Below are positions 44,901 to 52,893 of a DNA stretch of 64,000 nt, one piece after another. Both the position numbers and the translations under genes were made by a program. Origin of the DNA: an uncultured Sphingobacteriaceae bacterium (GTDB taxonomy: Bacteria > Bacteroidota > Bacteroidia > Sphingobacteriales > Sphingobacteriaceae); assembly GCA_946480915.1 (NCBI GenBank), contig CAMLLO010000001.1, positions 62,001 through 126,000 of the forward strand. Direction: 5' to 3'. Positions within the stretch are counted from its first letter, which is position 1, and each line of letters opens with the position of its first letter. The notes under the pieces are model-generated. The model did no database searches and had not been told where the DNA came from. It saw only the letters and a program-made list of their open reading frames with translations.

Positions 44901-45574
44901 AACCGGGTGGCCAGGTGGCTTACCCCGGGGTGATCAGGTTTAAAGATTTAAACAACGATGGGGTAGTAAATGAGAGTGATGTTTCGGTTATCGGAGATAT
45001 GAATCCTAAACATACCGGAGGTCTTAATCTTTCGGGTAATTACAAAAAACTGGATTTTAGATTTGATTTCAATTGGAGTGTGGGTAATCAAGTTTATAAT
45101 GCAAGCTATCTGTCGGCTTTTTACGGATCCAAAGAAGACGGACTTTACAGAAACAGACTTAACTATTTAGCCTCTTCCTATAAAATCTACGATATTCAAA
45201 ACGGACAATTAGTAAGTGTTACTGATCCTGCCGCGTTAAGTGCGTTAAATGCGAATGCAACTACTTTTCTTCCTTACCATGAGAATCCTGTTGTATCTTC
45301 CATGGGTATCGAAGACGGTTCTTACCTTCGTTTGAACAATGTTACGCTCGGATATAGTTTGCCAGCCAAGGTGCTAAACCGGGTTGGTGTAAGCAAACTT
45401 CGTTTATACGGATCAATATACAATGCGCTCCTGTTTACCAAATACAGAGGCTTCGATCCGGATGTTAATGTCCGCACCGATCAGGGCGGCGCTACATATC
45501 CAACTACCGGACTGGATTGGGGCGCTTATCCACGCGCTCGATCATTTACATTGGGCTTAAATGTTCAGTTTTAA
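41960..45574 (+). CDS. SusC-like TonB-dependent receptor with STN domain (pair 2)
   Basis: A 1204-residue outer-membrane importer and signal transducer. Signal about 1-42 (long n-region, cut near FSQ), then the secretin/TonB STN domain at about 45-110 (AIADAISKIEEQSSYRFLYN, ISVKLEDASIDEALKEVL) that meets the FecR anti-sigma. Then the carboxypeptidase-like domain about 125-210, plug about 215-330 (DASSTAIYGARGANGVII) and the barrel ending LGLNVQF. The STN makes it the sensor for the ECF sigma/FecR pair just upstream, unlike the first SusC. susD2 follows after 43 bases. Confidence 0.95.
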   Translation: MKCFLTVSRKSFPSNFVLIMNLTGILILLFAISASATGFSQGKINLQVKKSAIADAISKIEEQSSYRFLYNQNLGEITQKISVKLEDASIDEALKEVLKGSGLRYQFINNELIAIQKKESLSDIVISGKVTDKAGEGLLGVTIKVKGSNKGVTTNIDGEYSITAPENAILVFSYLGYETVEQKVLGKTTLNIVLNATASELNEVVVIGYGTVKRRDLTGAVSSVSGESIASAPVANASQALAGKLPGVNVVSQDGRPDAAISIRVRGGGSISQSNEPLFIVDGFPVGSINDIPSNLIESIDVLKDASSTAIYGARGANGVIIVTTKSGKDGKLKIGYDGYAKFNSPTKYMETMGAYDYLAYNWAYAKAISNSYAQGWEKLWGIGASSATYNNPEGIDHYKNVAATNFSKQAYGNSFSQNHNINISSGTEKTKFLIALNHIDEDGMKINSYFKRSNVSFKLDQQLFKKLSLSLDTRFTNINSLGDESTTNGQGSILSTAYWFRPIATQDVMGELDDSKNTQLGLYDYVLQDIYNPVSRMGDYMPERVRRSIRANTSLNWTVIKGLNAKSELGLNTNWNRDNTWSGAVYNNYFDNAGNKTFGGNAEISTSEGWNMRWANTLNYDVQGLGKNHTLNLLAGQEFMNSGSKGTEIWGKYYPASFDADQAFAMMNKFYDDPNATNSGYSSSAGTPNRLLSFFGRANYSLNSKYLFTATFRADGSSRFAPNNRWGYFPAAALAWRVSDENFLKDVEWISNLKLRLSYGSVGNDAINARLWRMNWSAPDKPTGYSINEQQQTAYLPDATLANPNLKWETTITRNLGVDFGFLNNKVYGSLEVYKNSTKDLLMLTSIDPYSGFIYTYDNVGSTSNRGVELGLGTDLIRSKEFSLTTNLSVNVNRGRVDELAEGVNGLYKTQWGSSMTQPNTGDYALVVGKPVGQVRGYTYDNWYTVDDFTYANGIYTLKAGVPDIATGIIGTVQGTGAHKPGGQVAYPGVIRFKDLNNDGVVNESDVSVIGDMNPKHTGGLNLSGNYKKLDFRFDFNWSVGNQVYNASYLSAFYGSKEDGLYRNRLNYLASSYKIYDIQNGQLVSVTDPAALSALNANATTFLPYHENPVVSSMGIEDGSYLRLNNVTLGYSLPAKVLNRVGVSKLRLYGSIYNALLFTKYRGFDPDVNVRTDQGGATYPTTGLDWGAYPRARSFTLGLNVQF

Positions 45575-45617
45575 GAAGGGTTCCATTTAATGACAAACGA
45601 AAAAATAGAATATTAAA

Positions 45618-47714
45618 ATGAAAAAGTATATATATATCATTTCAAGTGTTTTGATGCTTATTGCAGCATCTTGCCAGAAAGATTTTCTCGACGCAAAGTC
45701 GCCTTCAAATGTGGATCAGGAGTTTGTATTCTTATCTCCAAGTGAGGCATTCCAGGTGATGGTAGGAAACTACGACATTTGGAGGGGCGGAATGAATGGA
45801 TTGTTTTACGACCTGGATGTAGTAGGTTCGGACGCTGAAACCCATCCTGAAAGCTACGATGCGCAGGCACGGCATATTCCCGAAGGTCTGTATGCCTCCG
45901 AAATATCTATTAATTATGCAAATGCGGTTAGTGCCTGGCAGAATCTTTATAAAGTGGCGGCCCGGGCTAACATAATTATGGAGGCTATAGCGAAAAAGCC
46001 CGACTACCAAAAAGCGGTCGCTGATGGAACCCCCAATGCATGGACACAGCTTTATGGAGAAGCCGCCGTATTTCGTGCCTATTCATATCACAACCTGATT
46101 AGATATTTTGGTGATGTGCCGCACTTTAAGGAAGCGATTTATTCTACAACTCAACTAGATAGCGCTGCTTTAACATCCCGTGATGAGATATACGATTTTG
46201 AAATTTCAGAACTAAAGCGTGTTGAACCATTAATGTACCGTCTCGGCGAAGGAGGTATTAATGCGGAACGCTTTTCAAGAACTTTCGCTCAGGGTTTGAT
46301 CGGCCGAATGGCTTTGTTTGCAGGCGGATATAGTTTACGCAGAACCGATTTTAATTATGGCAATGTGACGTTCGATCAAATTGGTGGCGTAAAGTGGAAT
46401 GCCAAATATGTGCGCCGTACAGATTACAAAAAGTACTACGAAATTGCGAAGACCTATCTTAAGGCATGTATAGACAATTCCGGAACCGCAAAGTTAATTA
46501 CCAGCGATCCCCGTGGAGCCGAATTTAACAATCCATTCCAGTACAATTTTCAATATAACATGGGTTTAGTGGACAAGCCGTTGGTAAGTCCAGAATCATT
46601 ATACGAAGTTGGCGAAACTCAGGGCCAGTTTTCTGAGCGTCCCTACGCATTTGGCAGACCGTCGGGCGGAGGTAGCAAAAATACCTATCCCAACAAAGCC
46701 TATGGTCAAAGTCGTATGCACGCTTCATTTTATTATGGAGACTATAACCCCAAAGATTTACGCAGGGATGTAACAGCAACGGTGACTGCAAATTCGGGAA
46801 ATGCTTCAGAAAGAATTATCTCTTTTGCTCCGGGCTCCCGCGATTTAGGCGGTTTAGCTAATAATAAATGGGATGAAAGCCGTATGCCTAACCCGTATAT
46901 CGCGTCACAGCGGCAGTCGGGTGTTAATTGGCCACAAATGCGAATGGCAGATGTGATTTTAATGCTTGCTGAAGTGTATGCCGAATTGGGCGAGGAAGGA
47001 TTGGCCAAAGCTGAATTACAAAAAGTAAGAAGCAGGGCGTTTTCGGCTGCAGATCAGGCAATACAAGTTACCAATTACATTGCTGCTTTATCAGGCAATG
47101 CCTTAAAAGAAGCCATACAACAAGAACGTAAACTTGAGTTTGCTGGTGAAGGGTTACGTCGGTATGACCTAATCCGCACTGGAAAAATGCCTGAAAAGAT
47201 CCTGGAGATTAAGAACACTCAATTAGCCATGGTGAATGGTTTGAAAACGAATGGTTACTACACATTCCCGAATGGTGTCACCATATCGAATTATATCTAT
47301 GTAAAAGCGGTTAACATGGTTGATTTTGGAATTAACAAAATGTTGACAACGCAGTGTAACGTAGATGAAACTTCTCCGGCTTATCCTGTAAAATGCCCGG
47401 GATGGCGCGGAAATAGCGATGCATGGACTGATAAAGGTTTTACTGCCTCTTCAGGTAAGCGAAATCTCGCTATTAAGGGACTCTATCGATACATTGATCC
47501 AAATGGTGTTGAGGCGGCCGCGTTGGTTGCGCAGGGTTATGTAAAAACGGATTGGGGATCAAAAATTGTTCAGTATAAAGATCAATATACCTCCGATATT
47601 TTTAAAGGATACCAGGCTGGAGATCCTCCTCGCTATCTTCTTCCATTATCTTCCGAAACTATCGCCAAGTCAAAAGGGCTTATAACAAACGGATACGGTT
47701 TCTCACAAAATTAG
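45618..47714 (+). CDS. SusD/RagB-like outer-membrane lipoprotein (pair 2)
   Basis: A 698-residue SusD-family protein, longer than the usual 500-600. The lipoprotein signal ends LIAASCQKD (Cys about 19). SusD helical motifs: ARANIIMEAIA, YGEAAVFRAYSYHNLIRYFG, NWPQMRMADVILMLAEVYAE, ERKLEFAGEGLRRYDLIRTG. Inserts at about 225-330 and 555-660 enlarge it, so the ligand may be larger or branched compared with pair 1 (inference). The next gene is separated by a strong terminator, so susCD2 ends here. Confidence 0.95.
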   Translation: MKKYIYIISSVLMLIAASCQKDFLDAKSPSNVDQEFVFLSPSEAFQVMVGNYDIWRGGMNGLFYDLDVVGSDAETHPESYDAQARHIPEGLYASEISINYANAVSAWQNLYKVAARANIIMEAIAKKPDYQKAVADGTPNAWTQLYGEAAVFRAYSYHNLIRYFGDVPHFKEAIYSTTQLDSAALTSRDEIYDFEISELKRVEPLMYRLGEGGINAERFSRTFAQGLIGRMALFAGGYSLRRTDFNYGNVTFDQIGGVKWNAKYVRRTDYKKYYEIAKTYLKACIDNSGTAKLITSDPRGAEFNNPFQYNFQYNMGLVDKPLVSPESLYEVGETQGQFSERPYAFGRPSGGGSKNTYPNKAYGQSRMHASFYYGDYNPKDLRRDVTATVTANSGNASERIISFAPGSRDLGGLANNKWDESRMPNPYIASQRQSGVNWPQMRMADVILMLAEVYAELGEEGLAKAELQKVRSRAFSAADQAIQVTNYIAALSGNALKEAIQQERKLEFAGEGLRRYDLIRTGKMPEKILEIKNTQLAMVNGLKTNGYYTFPNGVTISNYIYVKAVNMVDFGINKMLTTQCNVDETSPAYPVKCPGWRGNSDAWTDKGFTASSGKRNLAIKGLYRYIDPNGVEAAALVAQGYVKTDWGSKIVQYKDQYTSDIFKGYQAGDPPRYLLPLSSETIAKSKGLITNGYGFSQN

Positions 47715-47723
47715 GGATCTTTA

Positions 47724-47763
47724 TTATGCATTAATGCCGCACGGCATTAATGCATAACTTTTT
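47724..47763 (+). terminator. susCD2 terminator
   Basis: TTATGCATTAATGCC-gcac-GGCATTAATGCATAA is a perfect 15-bp stem followed by CTTTTT, nine bases after the susD2 stop. Confidence 0.9.
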
Positions 47764-47884
47764 CCTGAAAAGTAGGGCCCAGGGAACGAAACTCAAGATG
47801 CTTAACGATTTTTATAATCGGACATATTTTTTAAACCGCCCGATTTTTGTGGTAATTGGTTTATTCACAAGAACGAAAACGTTC

Positions 47885-47902
47885 TCGGGAACGATTGCAT
47901 AA
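47885..47902 (+). promoter_or_regulatory. Conserved pectin-locus box 6 (GH28-GH105-PL10 operon)
   Basis: TCGGGAACGATTGCATAA with AACGTT at 47878-47883 and CTTT at 47903-47906, equal to the copy before susC1 at 26 of 29 bases. In this copy the left part is nearly palindromic (AAACGTTC / GAACGATT). Its first base is 59 bp before TAAACTTG at 47944. Confidence 0.75.
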
Positions 47903-47943
47903 CTTTATTTCCCAAAAGCTAACTCTTTTTGTTTGAAACTCGC

Positions 47944-47951
47944 TAAACTTG
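47944..47951 (+). promoter_or_regulatory. -7-like box of the GH28-GH105-PL10 operon
   Basis: TAAACTTG, then TT, identical to the susC1 box at 16126. No -33 TTG is present at the right distance, which fits a promoter that needs an activator. Confidence 0.55.
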
Positions 47952-48073
47952 TTGGTGGGTTCATTCTCTGTGCAATACACTAAGCATAAGTCTTACAAAA
48001 GTAAATCTTTATTAAAGCTTGAAATGTGTGCTAAAAAACAGCAGAAAACCGTCGTATTATCAATTTGTAAATT

Positions 48074-49741
48074 ATGAAGCACACACTTTCTGCGTTTTCA
48101 ACTATTATTGCTCTTATATTTTCGGTTAACAGCTTTTCTCAAGCCGTTCCCAAGCCATGGCCTGCAAAAATGCCTGTGGTTAAGGCTCCGGTGTTTAAAA
48201 AAGACACCTTTAATATTGTAACATATGGTGCAGTCGGAGATGGCAAAACCCTGAACACCAACAGCATTAACAAAGCCATCGAAGCATGTTCGCAAAAAGG
48301 CGGGGGAGTTGTATTAATTCCTGGGGGACTTTGGCTTACCGGGCCCATTGAGCTGAAAAGCAATGTCAATGTTCATTTAAAACCGGATGCCCTATTGTCT
48401 TTTACAAAGGATCTGTCGCAATATAAGCTGGTTCATACCAATTGGGAGGGTTTGGGAGCGGTTCGTAATCAGTCTCCTGTATCAGGTACCAATCTGGTAA
48501 ATATTGCCATCACCGGAAAAGGGATTATCGATGGTAACGGCGATGCCTGGAGAATGGTGAAAAAGGATAAGCTTACAGAAAGCCAGTGGAAAAATCTTCT
48601 TGCTTCTGGTGGTTACTTGAGCGACGATAAGAAAATTTGGTATCCGACAGAAAGCTCTTTAAAAGGATCTAAAATCAAAGGGGCTGGCGTAATTTCGGAG
48701 GGTAAAACTGCTTCTGATTTTGCTGAAATTAAAGATTTCCTGCGTCCGAACCTGATTGTTCTGACACAGTGTAAGAATATTTTATTAGAAGGAGTGACTT
48801 TCCAGAATTCGCCGGCTTGGAACATTCATCCCCTGATGTCGGAAAATATTATTATCAGAGATGTGTATGCTAAAAATCCATGGTATGCGCAAAACGGAGA
48901 CGGGCTCGATCTGGAGTCATGTAGCAATGTGTTAGTTGAAAATAGTGTATTTGATGTCGGGGACGACGGTATTTGTATCAAATCCGGTCGTGATGCACAA
49001 GGCCGTAAACGTGCAATGCCTACGCAAAATGTTGTGGTTAGAAATTGTGTAGTATATCATGCTCATGGTGGTTTTGTCATCGGTAGTGAAATGTCTGGCG
49101 GAGCCAAAAATATATATGTTTCTGACTGCACATTTATCGGTACAGATATTGGCCTTCGTTTTAAAACAACCCGAGGCAGAGGGGGGGTGGTTGAAAATAT
49201 CTTCATTAAAAATATCAATATGAAAGATATCGTTGGCGATGCATTGTTATTCGATATGTATTATGCCGCTGTTGATCCTGTTCCGGTTGCCGGAGAAAAA
49301 CGTGAGGCGCCGAAAGTAGTAATGTTGCCAGTTACTGAAGAAACTCCATCCTTCAAAAACTTTTATATCAGTAATGTAGTAGCTGATGGCGCAGCGAGGG
49401 CAATCTTTGTCCGCGGTTTACCCGAAATGAGTATTAATAATATTTTTCTTGAAAACATGACCTTGCAGGCAGAAAAAGGAATAGAGATAGAAGAAGCAAA
49501 AGAAATTCATTTCAAAAACGTAAATGTGATAAGCGAACAAACTAAACCAGTTGTTAATATTCAAAACAGCAGTTCAATAAGCTTCGATAATTTTCAATAC
49601 AAACAAGGATCCGAGCTTTTATTTAATGTCATTGGCGATCGCAGTTCAAATATAAAGGTCTCTAATACCAGTATTGCCAACTCTGTAAGAAGAGGAGAAT
49701 TTAGTCAGGGTGCTACTAATCAATCTCTTATCATAAAATAA
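48074..49741 (+). CDS. GH28 polygalacturonase-like hydrolase (second copy)
   Basis: A 555-residue exported GH28 enzyme (signal about 1-22, FSQ). Catalytic stretches: NGDGLDLES at 274-282, VGDDGICIKSGRD at 295-307, IGSEMSGG at 336-343, and RFKTTRGRG at 362-370 (the RIK-type basic site). A long insert at about 165-225 between the first strands sets it apart from the shorter copy at 30188 and is typical of the exo-polygalacturonase-like group in Bacteroidetes. It opens an operon with GH105 (10 bases on), PL10 and probably the uronate pathway genes. Confidence 0.92.
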   Translation: MKHTLSAFSTIIALIFSVNSFSQAVPKPWPAKMPVVKAPVFKKDTFNIVTYGAVGDGKTLNTNSINKAIEACSQKGGGVVLIPGGLWLTGPIELKSNVNVHLKPDALLSFTKDLSQYKLVHTNWEGLGAVRNQSPVSGTNLVNIAITGKGIIDGNGDAWRMVKKDKLTESQWKNLLASGGYLSDDKKIWYPTESSLKGSKIKGAGVISEGKTASDFAEIKDFLRPNLIVLTQCKNILLEGVTFQNSPAWNIHPLMSENIIIRDVYAKNPWYAQNGDGLDLESCSNVLVENSVFDVGDDGICIKSGRDAQGRKRAMPTQNVVVRNCVVYHAHGGFVIGSEMSGGAKNIYVSDCTFIGTDIGLRFKTTRGRGGVVENIFIKNINMKDIVGDALLFDMYYAAVDPVPVAGEKREAPKVVMLPVTEETPSFKNFYISNVVADGAARAIFVRGLPEMSINNIFLENMTLQAEKGIEIEEAKEIHFKNVNVISEQTKPVVNIQNSSSISFDNFQYKQGSELLFNVIGDRSSNIKVSNTSIANSVRRGEFSQGATNQSLIIK

Positions 49742-49751
49742 GACTCAACAG

Positions 49752-51659
49752 ATGAAGAAAACCTATTTTCTAGTAATAGCTGCTATTTTTTTAAGCTCCT
49801 TATCTTTTTCTCAAAGCAAACCCGTTTCAGAACGGATGGCTGCCACAGTGATGGATATTTGGGCAGACTCTTTATGGACTGGCCGGCCCTTTAAATGGAC
49901 CTATGATCAAGGTGTGATATTAGAAGGGATTTCGGCGATCTGGCAGCGCACCGGTGATGGTAAATACTTTAATTATATCAAAAAAAGTATGGACCATTTC
50001 GTTCAGGCCGACGGCACCATAAGAACCTACGATGGTGACAACTATAACATTGATAATATTAAAAATGGAAGGGCTTTATTACTTCTTTATAAAGTTACGG
50101 GACAAGAAAAATATTTAAAGGCGGTACAGGCGTTACGTCAGCAGTTAAGTACTCATCCTCGCACGGCAGAAGGTGGGTTTTGGCATAAAAAGGTTTATCC
50201 GCACCAAATGTGGTTAGATGGTTTATACATGGGGCAGCCATTTTATGCAGAATATTCGGCTATGGCGCACGACTGGCAGGCATTCAATGATATAGCGACT
50301 CAATTTATTTTAATGGAAAGGCATTCTATTGACGCCAAGACAGGCCTTTTGTATCATGGATATGATGAATCGAGGGAACAAAAATGGGCTGATCCGGTAA
50401 GCGGACATTCTCCTCATTTCTGGGGAAGAGCGATGGGCTGGTATGGAATGGGCCTTGTTGATGCTTTAGAATATTTTCCTGAAAACCAACCGAAACGTGA
50501 TTCGCTTATTGCGATTTTAAATCGTTTCGCCAAATCGGTGCAAAGTGTTCAGGATGCGAAGTCAGGAGTTTGGTATGATATATTGAACATGCCTGATGGA
50601 AAGGGGAACTATTTAGAATCCTCAGCTTCAAGTATGTTTGTTTACGCTTTAGCAAAAGGTGTTCGTTTAGGTTATCTTCCCGAAAGTTATATGAGTGTGG
50701 CACAAAAAGGCTATGCTGGTATGCAAACGGAATTTGTTGAAACGGTTAATGCCGATAAAATAAATCTTACAAAAACTGTAAGTGTATCGGGCTTGGGTGG
50801 TAAACCCTATCGGGATGGAAGCTATGAATACTATCTGAGAGAAAAAGTTATCACAAATGACCCGAAAGGAGTTGGTTCATTCATGCTTGCAGCCAATGAA
50901 ATGGAGCTTGCAGCCATGCCTAAACCTGGCAAAAATAAAGTGGTAACGTTGGACAACTACTTTAATAATGAGACCCGAAAAGATGTATTCGGCAAAAATT
51001 ATAAATTCCATTACACCTGGAATGATGCTGCAAACAGCGGTTTCTCGTTTCTCGGAAACCTATTCAGGTATGCGGGTGCAAAAACTAATACCTTAACAGA
51101 AGCCCCAACAGCTTCAAATCTGCAAAATGCTGATGTGTATATTATTGTTGATCCTGATACAGAGAAGGAGACACCACAACCAAACTTTGCAACCGCTAAA
51201 GATGCTGATGAACTTTATAAATGGGTAAGCGATGGCGGAGTTCTGGTTTTGATGACCAATGATTTTACAAATGCTGAATTGACTAATTTCAACACCATTT
51301 CTGAACGGTTTGGAATTCATTTCAATGCGGATATGATCAATGCCGTGAAAAATGATGCATACGAGACCGGAGCATTTACTATTCCTGCTAAACATCCTAT
51401 TTTCAAAACTTCTAAGAAAGTATACATCAAAGAAATAAGTACTCTTAAACTTTCGGCACCTGCCAAGCCAGCCTTTACATCGGGTAAAAATATAGTGATG
51501 GCTACCGCTAAGGTGGGCAAGGGAACTGTTTTTGCGGTGGGCGATCCATGGTTCTATAATGAGTATGTTGATGGAAGAAAGCTTCCGGCACAATACGAAA
51601 ACTTCAAGGCTGCTAAGGATTTGGTTAACTGGTTACTAGCTCAAATATCAAAAAAATGA
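49752..51659 (+). CDS. GH105 unsaturated uronyl hydrolase with C-terminal GATase-like domain
   Basis: A 635-residue exported protein (signal about 1-20, SFS-Q). The (alpha/alpha)6 GH105 domain fills about 25-390; the catalytic Asp156 is in HQMWLDGLYMGQPFYAEY. GH105 frees the unsaturated terminal uronate from lyase products, feeding KduI. After about 400 comes a second domain (NADVYIIVDPD, YKWVSDGGVLVLMTND, GKGTVFAVGDPWFYNEY) resembling the DUF4350/ThuA glutamine-amidotransferase-like fold; its role is unknown. The stop codon overlaps the next start (ATGA), so PL10 is translationally coupled. Confidence 0.92.
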   Translation: MKKTYFLVIAAIFLSSLSFSQSKPVSERMAATVMDIWADSLWTGRPFKWTYDQGVILEGISAIWQRTGDGKYFNYIKKSMDHFVQADGTIRTYDGDNYNIDNIKNGRALLLLYKVTGQEKYLKAVQALRQQLSTHPRTAEGGFWHKKVYPHQMWLDGLYMGQPFYAEYSAMAHDWQAFNDIATQFILMERHSIDAKTGLLYHGYDESREQKWADPVSGHSPHFWGRAMGWYGMGLVDALEYFPENQPKRDSLIAILNRFAKSVQSVQDAKSGVWYDILNMPDGKGNYLESSASSMFVYALAKGVRLGYLPESYMSVAQKGYAGMQTEFVETVNADKINLTKTVSVSGLGGKPYRDGSYEYYLREKVITNDPKGVGSFMLAANEMELAAMPKPGKNKVVTLDNYFNNETRKDVFGKNYKFHYTWNDAANSGFSFLGNLFRYAGAKTNTLTEAPTASNLQNADVYIIVDPDTEKETPQPNFATAKDADELYKWVSDGGVLVLMTNDFTNAELTNFNTISERFGIHFNADMINAVKNDAYETGAFTIPAKHPIFKTSKKVYIKEISTLKLSAPAKPAFTSGKNIVMATAKVGKGTVFAVGDPWFYNEYVDGRKLPAQYENFKAAKDLVNWLLAQISKK

Positions 51660-52762
51660 GAAAGTGCACGAAATTTTGGTTACGTCTGAGTTTGGCATCC
51701 CTCGGTATGGTTTGCTGTTTAATGACGACGGCGCAGCAGAAACCCGTTAAATCCTCGGCTGATAAGCCGACTTTAGATTCGCGTGAACTGATGGCTCAAA
51801 ATATGCTCCTCTTTCAGAGAAGTTCTGGGGGGTGGTCTAAACATTTGGACGGTGAAAAAGTAGATTATACTAAAAAGTTTTCCGCCGCTCAGGAAGCAAG
51901 TATTAAAGATAATTATTCCAGAAATGATGCAACGATTGATAACGGTGCAACAGTAAAAGAGATCCGAGTTCTAACAGAACAATATAAATCGACGGGTAAT
52001 AAAGCCTATTTAAATGCTGTAAAAACGGGGCTTTCGTATTTACTGAAAGCACAGTATTCTAATGGTGGCTGGCCGCAATTCTTTCCAGACACCAGTGGTT
52101 ACCGAAAGCACATTACGTACAATGATAATGCTATGGTTAATGTGCTAAATCTGTTGGAGGATGTAAGTTCTGGAACGAATTACACGGGCCTGGTTGATAA
52201 ATCCTTTATCGACTCAACCAAACTTGCGGTACAGAAAGGTATCGAGTGTCTCCTTAATACGCAAGTTAAGGTTAATGGCAAATTAACGGCGTGGTGCGCA
52301 CAGCATGATAAAAATACGTTACTCCCGGCAAAAGCAAGAAGCTACGAGCTCGTGTCGTTAAGTGGAATGGAATCGGCTGAAATTCTTGAATTTTTGATCC
52401 GTCAGAAGAATCCTTCTAAAAGAATAAAAACCTCTGTGACAGCAGGTGTTGAATGGTTAAAAAAAGTTCAAATCAAAGGGTATAAATTCGAGAATAAACC
52501 TGATGCGTCTTTGGCAAAGGGTTTTGATAGAGTAATTTCAAAAGATCCTCAAAGTTCTATTTGGGCGAGATTTTATGATGTGGAAACCAATGAGCCCTTT
52601 TTCAGCGGAAGAAATGGAGATAAGAAAAAAGATATAAAAGATATAGAATATGAGAGGAGGGTTGGTTATGGCTGGTATGGTACGTGGGCGAAAAAATTGT
52701 TAGAAGTCGATTACCCTGCCTGGAATGCAGCAAACAATAATAATTCTGCGTCTTCTCAGTAA
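51656..52762 (+). CDS. PL10 pectate lyase
   Basis: A 368-residue exported lyase of family 10 (signal about 1-26, TTAQ). The (alpha/alpha)3 toroid motifs are clear: LFQRSSGGWSKHLDG, ATIDNGATVKEIRVL, GGWPQFFPDTSGYRKHITYN, DNAMVNVLNLL, WCAQHDKNTLLPAKARSYE, and WARFYDVETNEPFFSGRNG with the catalytic Arg region. It cuts polygalacturonate by beta-elimination with calcium. Overlap with the GH105 stop by four bases shows coupling. A homopolymeric Asn/Ser tail ends the protein. Confidence 0.93.
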   Translation: MRKCTKFWLRLSLASLGMVCCLMTTAQQKPVKSSADKPTLDSRELMAQNMLLFQRSSGGWSKHLDGEKVDYTKKFSAAQEASIKDNYSRNDATIDNGATVKEIRVLTEQYKSTGNKAYLNAVKTGLSYLLKAQYSNGGWPQFFPDTSGYRKHITYNDNAMVNVLNLLEDVSSGTNYTGLVDKSFIDSTKLAVQKGIECLLNTQVKVNGKLTAWCAQHDKNTLLPAKARSYELVSLSGMESAEILEFLIRQKNPSKRIKTSVTAGVEWLKKVQIKGYKFENKPDASLAKGFDRVISKDPQSSIWARFYDVETNEPFFSGRNGDKKKDIKDIEYERRVGYGWYGTWAKKLLEVDYPAWNAANNNNSASSQ

Positions 52763-52893
52763 TAATTAAATATTTTTGTTAGATAATTCGGTGGGCGAGG
52801 TTATTATTAAGGTAATGAATCGTTTAGATGTCGCAAATTTCTACATTAGCCCCGGTTTTTTAATAACATTATTTAACATTCATAAATTAATAC

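Larger units (their letters stand above)
47715..48073. other. Control region between susD2 and GH28
   Basis: No gene in these 359 bases. It holds the susD2 terminator (47724-47763), conserved locus box 6 (47885-47902) and the -7-like TAAACTTG (47944-47951). About 120 bases of leader follow before the GH28 start. Confidence 0.75.

Noticed and set aside
47751..47765. TGCATAACTTTTTCC shared between the susD2 terminator and the sequence after the element at 16067
   Set aside because: In the first case it is the right arm and T-run of a hairpin; the CCGG-n-AACG part of the element is missing, so the match is probably chance.
51114..51593. A 159-codon open frame on the minus strand inside the GH105 gene
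   Set aside because: It lies opposite a clearly coding, conserved domain and has no family features; a shadow frame.
52816..52881. Weak copy of the pectin-locus element (AATCGTTT at 52818-52825) with TAACATTC about 53 bases later, before uxaA
   Set aside because: Only the central eight bases match and the proposed -7 would leave almost no leader before the start codon at 52894.
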